Below are positions 15,385-23,495 of a stretch of DNA of 41,747 bases, piece after piece. Within the stretch, counting starts at the first letter, position 1, and each line of letters opens with the position of its first letter. This stretch comes from Solirubrobacterales bacterium (lineage in GTDB: Bacteria; Actinomycetota; Thermoleophilia; Solirubrobacterales; 70-9): contig JAOPZF010000230.1 in assembly GCA_025964255.1 (NCBI GenBank), positions 1 through 41,747 of the forward strand, given 5' to 3'. The notes beneath the pieces were generated by a model, which saw nothing but the letters and a program-made list of their open reading frames with translations, made no database searches and was not told the origin of the DNA. The position numbers and the translations under genes are program-made.

Positions 15385-16340
15385 GCAGTTTCCAAAGATT
15401 TTGCTACGGCCCGGCGCCGTTCCCACCACGACCAAGCCGACATGGTCACAGCAGCGTACGTCCATCCGAGCAGAATGTCGAAGAAGTAGTGCTCGCCGGT
15501 GGCCATCAGGGTGAGAGCCATCGCTGCCGGATAGAGGAAGACGAGCGGGCGCACGCGGCGCCAGGGGATCAGCGGCCGGAGGTTGATCGCGACCAGCATC
15601 GTGAGGCCGGCGTGCAGCGAGGGAACCGCTGCGACCAGATTGACCGACTCCTGGCCTTCGTTGAATAGGACGGAGGTGCCGACGCCGATGATCTTCCAGC
15701 CTTCCGAGGTGGTCCGGTGGACGTCGTGCAAGAGGCCTTCCTGACCGGCGAGCCAGGGCGGCGCGGCCGGGAACAGGATGTAGGTGACCAGGCCCGCGAT
15801 CGCCAGGGTTACGAGGCGCTTGATGAAGCGCAGGTAGGCGGGGCGGTCGCGCGCCCAGAGCCAGCCGGCGAGCGCGAACGGGGTGATGAAGTAGCTCGTG
15901 TAGACGAGCGTGAAGAAGACGTTCCAGCCGGTCAGCCGGGTCGGGTCGTAGAGGTGGTGCTGCAGCCATTCGGTCGGCGTCTGGCCGAAGAAGAACGCTT
16001 TGTCGAAGTCGATCATCGGGTGGAAGTGGGTCCCGATGCCGAGCTTGTCGGCGACCCCACGGGTCACGTCGTAGGCGGCGAGGACGATCACCATCGGCGC
16101 CCAGTCGATGACCAGCCACAGCATCTCGCGGGGGTGGCGGCCGATGCAGGCGCAGGCGAGCGCGCCACAGACCCAGAGGATCACCAGCTCCCGCTGGACC
16201 GGGATGCCGTAGTTGTAGCTCCAGACGACGAGGCCGACGAAGTACAGCGCGAGCGCACAACGACGCACCGCCGACCAGTGGCCGAAGTGCAGTACGGGCT
16301 CCGCCTCGGAGCCCGCCGGGGCAAGGTCGGCGGAACTCAC
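15381..16340 (-). CDS. PAP2-superfamily membrane phosphatase
   Basis: A 319-residue multi-pass membrane protein. The C-terminal third carries the PAP2 motifs: VPSLHAG (motif 2) and GEHYFFDILLGW (motif 3, His and Asp). These form the phosphatase active site on the outer face. The layout, with several helices before the motifs and a loop LYDPTRLTGWNVFF, resembles inositol-phosphorylceramide-synthase-like and phosphatidylinositol-phosphate-type PAP2 proteins. The start is taken as GTG at 16340 behind AGGG; longer frames upstream run through a perfect hairpin at 16431 and look non-coding. It probably acts on a lipid phosphate; specificity unknown. Confidence 0.82.
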   Translation of the reverse strand: MSSADLAPAGSEAEPVLHFGHWSAVRRCALALYFVGLVVWSYNYGIPVQRELVILWVCGALACACIGRHPREMLWLVIDWAPMVIVLAAYDVTRGVADKLGIGTHFHPMIDFDKAFFFGQTPTEWLQHHLYDPTRLTGWNVFFTLVYTSYFITPFALAGWLWARDRPAYLRFIKRLVTLAIAGLVTYILFPAAPPWLAGQEGLLHDVHRTTSEGWKIIGVGTSVLFNEGQESVNLVAAVPSLHAGLTMLVAINLRPLIPWRRVRPLVFLYPAAMALTLMATGEHYFFDILLGWTYAAVTMSAWSWWERRRAVAKSLETA

Positions 16341-16430
16341 CGTCCTAACCCTATTGGCGAAGGGGCGGAAGAAAGCACTGTTCGGTCGGATCGGGGCCGG
16401 GAAGCTGGCGCCCCGAGCTGAAAGGAGGCG

Positions 16431-16482
16431 CGGCCGTCTCGGCCACGGTCCGGGCAGGCTGTGGCCGTGGCCGAGACGGCCG
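16431..16482. terminator. perfect 18-bp hairpin
   Basis: CGGCCGTCTCGGCCACGG at 16431-16448 pairs perfectly with 16465-16482 around 16 bases. It lies in the 360-base spacer between the PAP2 start (16340) and the XRE-cupin stop (16701), both on the minus strand. No U-tract is seen. Function inferred only. Confidence 0.6.
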
Positions 16483-16550
16483 AAGGTGCGAAACGGGTGA
16501 CGAAGACTCATCGAACGTCACGGTTGGTCCCGCCTTCAGAGGCGCCTCGC

Positions 16551-16601
16551 TGTTGATGGGCCGAAAACTCCTGATATGGAGGAGTTTTCGGCCCATCAAC
16601 A
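16551..16601. terminator. perfect 22-bp hairpin downstream of XRE-cupin gene
   Basis: 16551-16572 pairs perfectly with 16580-16601 around a 7-base loop. The stem includes GGGCCGAAAACTCCT. It is the longest perfect stem in the window. It lies 100 bases beyond the minus-strand stop at 16701. The rest of the 16341-16700 spacer shows no gene. Confidence 0.65.
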
Positions 16602-16700
16602 TTGGGCGCGGACGGAAGGGTGACGAACGTGCCGAACCCGTGGAGTTCCCTGAATCTCCCTCACGTCCCGGGACGCACCTCGGACGGGCGGAGCGGCGGG

Positions 16701-17276
16701 TCAGCCGGCGGTGGCGACGCCGACGACCACGAGGCGGCCTTTGCCGCGGCCGACGTTGACGACGTGGTCGGCGCCGTCGCGGACCAACACCGAGTCGCCG
16801 GCCTTCACCTTCACCGGCTCCTCACCGTGGGCGGTGATCTCGAAGGTCCCGGCGATCACGTAGATGAAGAGCTCGTGTTGGTGGAGCATCTCGCGCACCG
16901 CCTGCTCGCCCTCGCCGACGTCGACCGTCCCGCCAGGCTCGTACTCGCTGATCCGCGGCTGCAGCTGCCAGCGGGCGTGGCCGAGGAAATGCGCGACGAC
17001 GCCCTCGCCGGGCGAGTTGAGCACGCTGCCCTCGCCCTCGCGGACGACCTCGATCGCGCGACGGCCGACCCGGCTGCCCTCGACCAGGTCGCCGAGCTCG
17101 ACGTCGTAGTAGTCGGCCAGCCGCAGGAGGCGGCTGATCGTGATGTCGGATTTGCCGCTCTCGACCAGAGAGAGGAACGAGCTGGAGATCCTCGTCGCGC
17201 TTTCCAGCTGGCTCAGCGAGAGGCCGCGCTCGGTGCGCAGCGCCCGCAGTCTCGTCCCAAGGTCGGTGCGGTTCAT
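16701..17276 (-). CDS. XRE regulator with C-terminal cupin
   Basis: A 191-residue protein. Residues 5-62 are an XRE helix-turn-helix (LRTERGLSLSQLES, then SSSFLSLVESGKSDITISRL). Residues about 110-190 are a cupin barrel with HQHELFIYVIAGTFEITAHGEEP and VKAGDSVLVRDGADHVV, whose His/Glu residues could bind a metal or small ligand. Such HTH-cupin proteins (SutR/PuuR-like) are metabolite-responsive regulators. It begins ten bases after the MFS gene on the same strand, so it is probably co-transcribed with that exporter. Confidence 0.9.
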   Translation of the reverse strand: MNRTDLGTRLRALRTERGLSLSQLESATRISSSFLSLVESGKSDITISRLLRLADYYDVELGDLVEGSRVGRRAIEVVREGEGSVLNSPGEGVVAHFLGHARWQLQPRISEYEPGGTVDVGEGEQAVREMLHQHELFIYVIAGTFEITAHGEEPVKVKAGDSVLVRDGADHVVNVGRGKGRLVVVGVATAG

Positions 17277-17286
17277 CAGCGGGCGA

Positions 17287-18753
17287 TCATCTCATCGCCG
17301 CGCGCCGGCGTCGACTTTTTCCATCGAATTTCCTTTTTGGCTGCGAGCGCCCAGGGGCGGTGGCGGGCCGACCGGGAAGCAGCTGGACGAGCGCCGCGAC
17401 GGCGAGGCAGATCGCCGCCACCGCGGCGAGCGACAGCTCGAAGGCGCCCGCGAAGTCGCCGTCGGGACCGATGGCGCCATAGAAGATCGCCCCGATCGCC
17501 GCCACGCCGATCGTGTTGCCGACCTGGTTGGCGGTCGAGAGGACGCCGGAGGCGGCGCCGGCGTGGCGCGCGTCCATGCCGCCGATCACGGTCGCGACCA
17601 GCGGCGCGGTCAGCAGTCCCATGCCGATTCCGTCGACGGCGAGCGCCGGGACGAGGAGGAGCGGCGAGCCGCCGGTGCCGATCGCGCCGACCGTCAGCGC
17701 CAGGCCGGCGAGCGCGGCGGCGCGGATCACGCCGCCCGCGGCGAGGACCTGGCGGCCGAACCGCGGGGTGAGCGCTTCGGCCCCGAATGACGCCGCCAGG
17801 TAGCCGCCGGCGAGGGCGCTGAAGACGAGTCCCGAGCCGAGCGGGCTGAGGCCGCAGCCGTCCTGCAGGTAGACGGCGAGGACGAGGAAGAAGGCGGCCA
17901 TCCCGGCGTAGAAGACGACCGAGGCGAGGACGCCGACGGTGAAGGCGCGCTCGCGGAAGAGCGCCGGGTCGACGAGTGGCGCGCCGCCGGTCGCGGCGAG
18001 GCGGCGCTGGCGCATGGCGAAGGCGAGCGCCAGCGGAACCGCGGCGGCGAGGCAGGAGAAGGTCCACGCGGGCCAACCCTGGCGGCGACCTTCGACCAGC
18101 GGCAGGACGACCGCCACCAGGGTCGCGGCGGCGAGCGCGGCGCCGATCAGGTCGAGCCGCTCCCGCGCCTCCGCCCGCGACTCGGGGACGGCGCGCGGCG
18201 CGAGCGCGATCGCGGCGATCCCGATCGGCACGTTGACGAGGTAACAGGCGCGCCAGTCGAGGCCGAAGAGGTTGAGCGCGATCAGCGCGCCGCCGATCAG
18301 CTGGCCGCCCGCTGCCGCCAATCCCATCGTCAGGCCGTAGGTGGTGACGGCGCGGAGCCGCCGCTCTCCGTCGTAGGTGACGCCGATGATCGAGAGGACC
18401 TGCGGGGCGAAGAGGGCGGCGCCGATCCCCTGCACGACCCGGCCGACGAGCAGGAGCTCGACCCCGGGCGCCGCGCCGCAGAGGGCCGAGGAGGCGGTGA
18501 AGAGCGTCAGGCCGGCCATGAAGACGCGGCGGCGGCCGAGGAGGTCGCCGAGCCGGCCGCCGAGGATCAGCAGCGAGGCGACGGCGATCGCGTAGGTCGC
18601 CACGACCAGCTGGATCTGCGCGTCGGAGGCGCCGAGCTCGGCCTGGGTCGAGGGGATCGCGACGTTGACGATGAAAAAGTCGAGGACGAAGACGAAGGTG
18701 CCGGCCATCAGCACGGCGATCGTCAGGGCATTGGTCTTGGCGTTCGCTTTCAT
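17287..18753 (-). CDS. MFS transporter, DHA2/EmrB-QacA type
   Basis: A 488-residue, about 14-segment drug-efflux-type transporter. TM1 contains VLDFFIVNVAIP, the classic DHA2 signature. Motif A is GGRLGDLLGRRRVFMAG, and VVQGIGAALFAPQ and GVLSTANQVGNTIGVA are also typical. The C-terminus is basic (QPKRKFDGKSRRRRAA). The start is ATG at 18753; a GTG three codons upstream is possible. The promoter region holds ATTAC-N7-GTAAT, the same site found before the adjacent MmyB-type XRE gene, so that regulator probably controls this exporter. Substrate unknown. Confidence 0.88.
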   Translation of the reverse strand: MKANAKTNALTIAVLMAGTFVFVLDFFIVNVAIPSTQAELGASDAQIQLVVATYAIAVASLLILGGRLGDLLGRRRVFMAGLTLFTASSALCGAAPGVELLLVGRVVQGIGAALFAPQVLSIIGVTYDGERRLRAVTTYGLTMGLAAAGGQLIGGALIALNLFGLDWRACYLVNVPIGIAAIALAPRAVPESRAEARERLDLIGAALAAATLVAVVLPLVEGRRQGWPAWTFSCLAAAVPLALAFAMRQRRLAATGGAPLVDPALFRERAFTVGVLASVVFYAGMAAFFLVLAVYLQDGCGLSPLGSGLVFSALAGGYLAASFGAEALTPRFGRQVLAAGGVIRAAALAGLALTVGAIGTGGSPLLLVPALAVDGIGMGLLTAPLVATVIGGMDARHAGAASGVLSTANQVGNTIGVAAIGAIFYGAIGPDGDFAGAFELSLAAVAAICLAVAALVQLLPGRPATAPGRSQPKRKFDGKSRRRRAAMR

Positions 18754-18787
18754 GGCGAGCACTCTGCGCGCCGAAGGTAGGCATGTC

Positions 18788-18806
18788 GATTACGTCAGGG
18801 GTAATC
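18788..18806. promoter_or_regulatory. operator upstream of MFS gene (ATTAC-N7-GTAAT)
   Basis: GATTAC at 18788-18793 and GTAATC at 18801-18806 form an inverted repeat, 35 bases upstream of the MFS start. The half-sites and spacing match the palindrome at 19657. The likely ligand is the XRE protein encoded between them. Confidence 0.65.
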
Positions 18807-18811
18807 GAACG

Positions 18812-19621
18812 TCAGCGGGGAGCCCAGGCGCGGCAGGCGGCGGCGGTGACGTCGTCGGCCGGGAAGAAAGACTCGATCGAGAGCTCGGCGACGGTCACGT
18901 CGAGGGCGGTGCCGAAGGTCGCGATCGTGCCGACGAAGCTCAGCTCGGTGCCGTCCTCGGCGCGCGTCCGATACGGGATGAAGACGTCGTGGGCGGCGGT
19001 CAGCTCGGCCTCGTCGACTTCCTCGCCGGGATAGGCGCGGAGCTCCTCGAGCAGCGCCCCGAGCGCTGGGTCGCCGGTCAGCCGCCAGTGGCGCTCGAGC
19101 CGGCTGAGGACGTGGTGGCGCCACTCGCCGAGGTTCAGCATGCGGCGGGGCAGCCCTTCGGGATGGAGGGCGAGGCGAAGGGCGTTGACCGGCGGCTCGA
19201 GCAGGTGCGGCGCGACGCACTCGGTCAGCAGGCCGAGCCCGCGGTTGCCGGTGACCAGCTCCCAGTGGTGGTCGACGACCAGCGCCGGATAGGGATCGTG
19301 GGCGGCGAGCACCTGGTCGATCGCCGCCCGCACCCGCCCGAGCGCCGGGTCCTCGTAGGCGAGCTGGCGGTACTCGGGCGCGTACCCCGCCGCGATCAGC
19401 AGTTCGTTGCGGTCGCGCAGCGGCAGGTCGAGGTTGGCGGCGAGGCCGATCACCATCTCGCGGCTCGGGTTCGCGCGGCCGGTCTCGAGAAAGCTGATGT
19501 GGCGGGCCGAGACGCCCGCGTCGAGCGCCAGCTCGAGCTGACTCCGCCGCCGCCGTCGCCGCCACTCGCGCAGCAGCGGCCCGACGCTTCGCTTCGGCGC
19601 GCTCACGGCCTGGGACGACAT
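18812..19621 (-). CDS. XRE regulator with MmyB-like ligand domain
   Basis: A 269-residue regulator. Residues 12-70 are an XRE helix-turn-helix (LREWRRRRRRSQLELALDAG, then SARHISFLETGRANPSREM). Residues about 85-265 match the MmyB-like PAS-type ligand domain: ALVVDHHWELVTGN, NALRLALHPEGL and ELSFVGTIATFGTALDVT. MmyB-type proteins usually control an adjacent reductase or exporter and may bind fatty-acid-like ligands. Here the downstream gene is an MFS exporter. Matching operators lie upstream of both, which predicts autoregulation plus control of the exporter. Confidence 0.9.
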   Translation of the reverse strand: MSSQAVSAPKRSVGPLLREWRRRRRRSQLELALDAGVSARHISFLETGRANPSREMVIGLAANLDLPLRDRNELLIAAGYAPEYRQLAYEDPALGRVRAAIDQVLAAHDPYPALVVDHHWELVTGNRGLGLLTECVAPHLLEPPVNALRLALHPEGLPRRMLNLGEWRHHVLSRLERHWRLTGDPALGALLEELRAYPGEEVDEAELTAAHDVFIPYRTRAEDGTELSFVGTIATFGTALDVTVAELSIESFFPADDVTAAACRAWAPR

Positions 19622-19656
19622 CCCCGCCAGCGTATCCGCGCCGCCCTCACGCGCCG

Positions 19657-19673
19657 ATTACCTCCGAGGTAAT
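19657..19673. promoter_or_regulatory. operator upstream of MmyB-type regulator
   Basis: ATTACCTCCGAGGTAAT is a palindrome with a single central base, 36 bases upstream of the regulator start. It includes the stop codon of the membrane-protein gene ending at 19658. It shares the ATTAC/GTAAT half-sites and seven-base spacing with the site at 18788. Confidence 0.7.
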
Positions 19674-20524
19674 GAGCGGTCGTCTTCGGCGTCCCGCCGT
19701 CCCAGCTTCGCCCCCATCTTCACCGCCTTGACCGCGCTGGTCGCACCCGCCTGCAGGGTGAAACCGACCAGGAAGAGGACGAAGCCTGGGAAGCGGAGGA
19801 ACGGCGAGCCGATCATCAGCAGGCCGATCCGGCCGATCACGTAGGCGGGGGTGCTGACGACGGCGCCGAGGAAGCTGCCGACGACGCTGGCCGAGAGGCG
19901 GTCGCGCAGGGTGCCGCCGGGCTTCACCCCGACCAGCCGCGCCGGGACGGCGACGTAGGAGATCATCATCACGCCGACGACGACGCTGAGGCTGAGCGCG
20001 AACCACGGCCGGTGGGCGCGGCTGACGACGGTGACGGTCAGTCCCAGGGCGAGGCCGACGAGGCCGCCGGAGGCGAGGATCGTGGCGAGGTGGCGGCGCG
20101 CTTCGGCGACCGCCGGGCGGATCCGCGGTCGGTCGCCGTCCTGGCTGATCGCGAAGCCGAAGACTGCGTTGAGGAAGAAGCATCCGGCGGTGATCGCGAC
20201 GATGCCGAGGACGATCGGGATCACGATCGGGCCGCGAATCGCTTGCCACGTGTGGTCGTGGAGCAGGTGGGCGCGCAGGTCGTACATCGCGATCCAGATC
20301 CACATCGCCGGCGGCACCTGGATCGCGATCAGGCGCCAGTTGCCGAACAGCAGGCGCAGCCCGCTGAAGAGGAGCGCGATGCCGCCGACCGCCAGCGCCA
20401 GCGGGGCGAGCAGGCGGTGGCGGCGGCTGAGGTCCTCGACCCCGCGGACGATCGCCGCCTCGTCGCCGTCGCGGACGGCGCGGCCGACCGCGGCCAACCG
20501 GTCTGCCATCTCGCGCCCGGTCAT
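19658..20524 (-). CDS. hypothetical multi-pass membrane protein
   Basis: A 288-residue protein. After a cytosolic N-terminus of about 35 residues come hydrophobic segments including LLAPLALAVGGIALLFSGL, then IVIPIVLGIVAITAGCFFLN, LATILASGGLVGLALGLTVT and FVLFLVGFTLQAGAT. The charged C-terminus is KAVKMGAKLGRRDAEDDRS. I recognise no family. It overlaps, or nearly abuts, the small upstream frame ending at 20526-20570 and likely forms an operon with it. Its stop codon lies inside the operator at 19657. Confidence 0.75.
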   Translation of the reverse strand: MTGREMADRLAAVGRAVRDGDEAAIVRGVEDLSRRHRLLAPLALAVGGIALLFSGLRLLFGNWRLIAIQVPPAMWIWIAMYDLRAHLLHDHTWQAIRGPIVIPIVLGIVAITAGCFFLNAVFGFAISQDGDRPRIRPAVAEARRHLATILASGGLVGLALGLTVTVVSRAHRPWFALSLSVVVGVMMISYVAVPARLVGVKPGGTLRDRLSASVVGSFLGAVVSTPAYVIGRIGLLMIGSPFLRFPGFVLFLVGFTLQAGATSAVKAVKMGAKLGRRDAEDDRSLPRR

Positions 20525-20569
20525 CTCAGCCTTCGACGGCCGGCCGCGCCTGCCGGTGGCGCGCGCGGA

Positions 20570-20764
20570 TCACGGTCGCTCCGACGTAGAGAGCAGCAAC
20601 CACCACTTGGAGACCGGCTCCGGTTCGTCGACCCGCGCTTTCGCTTCCTCGAGCGACTCGTGCCGGAACTCCTGGTCGGAGATCTCGCGAACGGCTTGGT
20701 CGAGCGGCCCGGCGACGAGCAGCCAGCCTCCGAGGAAACCACACCAGGCGATGATGTGAGGCAC
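20570..20764 (-). CDS. small membrane protein, probably frameshifted
   Basis: A 64-residue frame starting GTG at 20764: one membrane segment (IIAWCGFLGGWLLVAG), then a charged stretch and a second hydrophobic start SKWWLLL that breaks off at STSERP. In the next frame the DNA continues YVGATVIRARHRQARP and stops at 20526, which gives a TGA just ahead of the next gene's ATG at 20524. That neat junction suggests that the original protein was about 78 residues and that a one- or two-base indel lies near 20580-20595. Sequencing error or a real frameshift are both possible. No family recognised. Confidence 0.5.
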   Translation of the reverse strand: MPHIIAWCGFLGGWLLVAGPLDQAVREISDQEFRHESLEEAKARVDEPEPVSKWWLLLSTSERP

Positions 20765-20788
20765 CGCGCCTTCATAGCGGATCGGGCG

Positions 20789-21490
20789 CTACGGGGTCCG
20801 TGACCAGAGGAAGGCGAAGGAGATCGGGTGGCCGCGAAAGCGCTCCCACTTCGGCTTGAGGGCGAGGAACTCGTCGTCGACGACCCGCTCGTGGAGGGCT
20901 GCGAGCTTGAGCCCGGCACCGAGGCCCGCGGCGACGTGGTCGCTCAGCAGGTGGACGTGCGTCTCGATCGCGACCGCTTCACCCGACTCGGCGTCATCGA
21001 AATGGGTCGGCATGCCGGAGGCGATGATGAAGTGAGGGTGGAAGCCGACCAGTGCGAATCGCGCCCCGGGAACGGCGAGCCGCGCCGCCTCCTCGTAGAG
21101 CGGACGGATGTCGGCGAGGTGCTCGTCGACGAGACAGGAGACGACGAGGTCGTAGGCAGCGGAATCGAGGCCGGTGCCGGCGACCTCCGCCTCGCGGAGC
21201 GAGCGGTAGACGCCCCGAGCCCGCGCCGTCTCGAGCATCCCCGGCGAGAGGTCGACCCCGTCGATCTCCCCCACCCCACGCCCGGCGAGCCATCTCCCGG
21301 TCCTCCCGGTCCCACACCCAAGATCCGCCGCGGCGCCAACGTCCGCCCAATCGACCTCAAGCCGCGCAAGCAACGCCAGGTCCATCGAGTCCTCGACCGT
21401 GTCCTCATAAGTAGCCGCCCACCGGTCATACCCCTCCCGCGCCGCGACGGTCCGGTAGCCACGGGTGTCAAAGGCCTCGAATGAGCGCAT
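20789..21490 (-). CDS. class I SAM-dependent methyltransferase
   Basis: A 233-residue methyltransferase. Motif I is AADLGCGTGRTGRWLAGRG, then IDGVDLSPGMLETARARG (motif II with acidic end) and YDLVVSCLVDEHLAD (motif IV). The end of the chain, FLALKPKWERFRGHPISFAFLW, fits a small-molecule or quinone-type methyltransferase. The ATG at 21490 was chosen; one at 21508 is also possible, but it lies almost against the hairpin at 21519. Substrate unknown. Confidence 0.82.
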   Translation of the reverse strand: MRSFEAFDTRGYRTVAAREGYDRWAATYEDTVEDSMDLALLARLEVDWADVGAAADLGCGTGRTGRWLAGRGVGEIDGVDLSPGMLETARARGVYRSLREAEVAGTGLDSAAYDLVVSCLVDEHLADIRPLYEEAARLAVPGARFALVGFHPHFIIASGMPTHFDDAESGEAVAIETHVHLLSDHVAAGLGAGLKLAALHERVVDDEFLALKPKWERFRGHPISFAFLWSRTP

Positions 21491-21518
21491 CTCGATCCAC
21501 TTTCTCATGGACGCCCTG

Positions 21519-21568
21519 CACGACTGTTCACTTGTCCACACCAGGGGGTGGACAAGTGAACAGTCGTG
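21519..21568. terminator. perfect 21-bp hairpin containing TTGTCCACA
   Basis: 21519-21539 pairs perfectly with 21548-21568 around an 8-base loop (ACCAGGGG). The inner stem CTTGTCCAC/GTGGACAAG and the loop size are shared with the hairpin at 36108. It lies between two minus-strand genes. TTGTCCACA at 21532-21540 equals the actinobacterial DnaA-box consensus. Confidence 0.65.
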
Positions 21569-21593
21569 AGCGTCACAGTCGCCGAAATCTGCC

Positions 21594-21896
21594 TCAGAGG
21601 CTCGGCGGCCTCGGAGGCCCCATGCCGGCTTCGCGGAGCAACTCGTACATCTTCTCCTCGAAATTGGCATCGTCCGGGTGGATGGGCAGCGGCGGCGGGT
21701 GCAACTCACGGAGGAACCAGTCGGGCGCTGGGCTGCGTTCCTCGTCCGGGAGCCACGGTCCGAGGACCAGGATCACCTCATCATCGTGTGTGACCACCAG
21801 GCGCTTGGTCTTCCGGAGTCGCAAGTAGTGATGGGCGTCCCACCGCATCTCGTCGAAGGTCACCGTCACCGTTTCGATCTCGGTCATCTGATTCAC
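21594..21896 (-). CDS. hypothetical protein
   Basis: A 100-residue soluble acidic protein with no recognised family. The N-terminal half is beta-rich (TVTVTFDEMRWDAHHYLRL, RLVVTHDDEVILVLGPWLP). The C-terminal half is Pro-rich and then helical (NFEEKMYELLREAG). The start is GTG at 21896 behind GTGAGG; an ATG three codons on is also possible. Codon use and the site support a real gene. Confidence 0.6.
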   Translation of the reverse strand: MNQMTEIETVTVTFDEMRWDAHHYLRLRKTKRLVVTHDDEVILVLGPWLPDEERSPAPDWFLRELHPPPLPIHPDDANFEEKMYELLREAGMGPPRPPSL

Positions 21897-21942
21897 CGTA
21901 GCGCCTCACTTTCGGTTTTTCTTGCAGGTGTTCACGGCCCTG

Positions 21943-22275
21943 CTACTCGCGCTCGCGGCTCAGTTCGGCGGCGGTGTGGAGGTCGGTGAGGACGCGCTCG
22001 CGGATCGCGGCTACGAGGGCGGTGGCGGTCCGGCAGTCGCCGGGGCCGGCGGCGCGGGCGGCGGGATGGACGCTGCCGACGACCATTTCGAGGAGGACGT
22101 GGGCGTTGTCCTCGCCGGGGAAGGCACCTTCGGGGATCTCCTCGAGCAGGGCGCCCATCACGTCCTCGAGCGCGAGGGCGGTCAGCAGCACCTCTTCGAC
22201 CAGGTCGCGGGTGATTTCCAGGTCCGTCTGGTCGACTCGGCGGTCACGGCGGTGCGGGTCTCGGCGTCTGCTCAT
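21943..22275 (-). CDS. hypothetical helical protein
   Basis: A 110-residue, mainly helical protein: LEITRDLVEEVLLTALALED, MGALLEEIPEGAF, then a second helical region ALVAAIRERVLTDLHTAAEL. The N-terminus is Arg-rich. There are no membrane segments or signal peptide. It is divergent from the aldo/keto reductase gene with an 89-base spacer. No family recognised. Confidence 0.55.
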   Translation of the reverse strand: MSRRRDPHRRDRRVDQTDLEITRDLVEEVLLTALALEDVMGALLEEIPEGAFPGEDNAHVLLEMVVGSVHPAARAAGPGDCRTATALVAAIRERVLTDLHTAAELSRERE

Positions 22276-22364
22276 GGACGCTCAAGGCGCGGGCGCACCG
22301 AGTCTCTCCCCGCCCGACACCGGCGCTCAGCATGCCGAGGCCGCAGAGTGGGTAGAAATCAAGG

Positions 22365-23426
22365 ATGAGCTACGACGCGGCCCCCACTCGATACGACGGC
22401 AAGATGACCTACAGGCGCACCGGGCGCTCCGGCCTCGACCTGCCGGCGCTCTCGCTCGGCTACTGGCACAACTTCGGCGACGACCGCCAGTTCGAGACCC
22501 AGCGCGAGATCTCCCGGCGCGCCTTCGACCTCGGCATCACCCACCACGACCTCGCCAACAACTACGGGCCGCCCTACGGCGCCGCCGAGATCAACTTCGG
22601 CCGGCTGATGCGCGAGGACTTCCGCCCTTACCGCGACGAGATGGTGATCTCGACCAAGGCGGGCTGGGACATGTGGCCGGGCCCCTACGGCCAGGGCGGC
22701 GGCGGGCGCAAGTACGTGCTCTCCTCGCTCGATCAGTCGCTGCAGCGGCTGGGCCTCGACTACGTCGACATCTTCTACTCGCACCGGCTCGACGGCTCGA
22801 CCCCGCTGGAGGAGACGATGGGCGCCCTCAACACCGACTTCCGCCAGGGCAAGGCGCTCTACGTCGGCATCTCCTCCTACGACGCCGACCACACGCGGCG
22901 CGCCGCCTCGATCCTGAATGAACTCGGCACGCCGCTCCTGATCCACCAGCCGAGCTACTCGATGCTGAACCGCTGGATCGAGCGCGAGGGGCTGCTCGAC
23001 GCGGCCGAGAACCTCGGCATCGGCGTGATCGGCTTCACCGTCCTCGCCCAGGGCCTGCTGACCGGCAAATACCTGGACGGGATCCCGGAGGGCTCGCGGG
23101 CGACGCAGAAAGGCTACGGCGCCTTCGACTCGAGCTGGATCAACGACGAGGTGATCGGCCGGGTGCGGGAACTGAACGCGATCGCCGAGAAACGTGGGCA
23201 GTCGCTGCCGCAGATGGCGCTGGCCTGGAGCCTGCGCGATCCGCGCATGACCTCGCTGGTGATCGGCGCCTCCTCGGTGCAGCAACTTGAGCAGAACGTC
23301 GACGCGCTCGACAGCCTCGAGTTCTCCGACGAGGAACTGGCCGAGATCGACCGCATCGTCGACTTCGAATCGGGCGTCGACGAGTGGGCCGACGCTCGGG
23401 CCGGGAAAGTCGGCTCGGGGATCTGA
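22365..23426 (+). CDS. aldo/keto reductase, YghZ/Gpr type
   Basis: A 353-residue NADPH-dependent TIM-barrel reductase. The catalytic tetrad can be placed: Asp and Tyr in HHDLANNYGPP, Lys in VISTKAGWDMW and His in IFYSHRLDGS. LSLGYWHNFGDD and GPPYGAAE, together with the length, match the L-glyceraldehyde-3-phosphate reductase (YghZ) branch of the family. It probably detoxifies small aldehydes such as methylglyoxal. An LLM-class oxidoreductase follows on the same strand after about 70 bases. Confidence 0.9.
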   Translation: MSYDAAPTRYDGKMTYRRTGRSGLDLPALSLGYWHNFGDDRQFETQREISRRAFDLGITHHDLANNYGPPYGAAEINFGRLMREDFRPYRDEMVISTKAGWDMWPGPYGQGGGGRKYVLSSLDQSLQRLGLDYVDIFYSHRLDGSTPLEETMGALNTDFRQGKALYVGISSYDADHTRRAASILNELGTPLLIHQPSYSMLNRWIEREGLLDAAENLGIGVIGFTVLAQGLLTGKYLDGIPEGSRATQKGYGAFDSSWINDEVIGRVRELNAIAEKRGQSLPQMALAWSLRDPRMTSLVIGASSVQQLEQNVDALDSLEFSDEELAEIDRIVDFESGVDEWADARAGKVGSGI

Positions 23427-23495
23427 GCCAGGGAGAGGAGCGTCCGCCAGGCCCTCGCGGCGAGCCGGCGAAGCCGGTTCGCAATGATCTGGGGG

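Noticed and set aside
14899-16260. A 453-codon frame that would make a much longer MarR protein
   Set aside because: Only the last 153 codons have MarR homology; the rest lies in a shifted frame inside the PAP2 gene. ATG at 15360 is preferred.
16341-16511. An N-terminal extension of the PAP2 protein
   Set aside because: It would read through the perfect hairpin at 16431-16482 and adds Pro/Arg-rich non-conserved sequence; GTG at 16340 has a plausible site.
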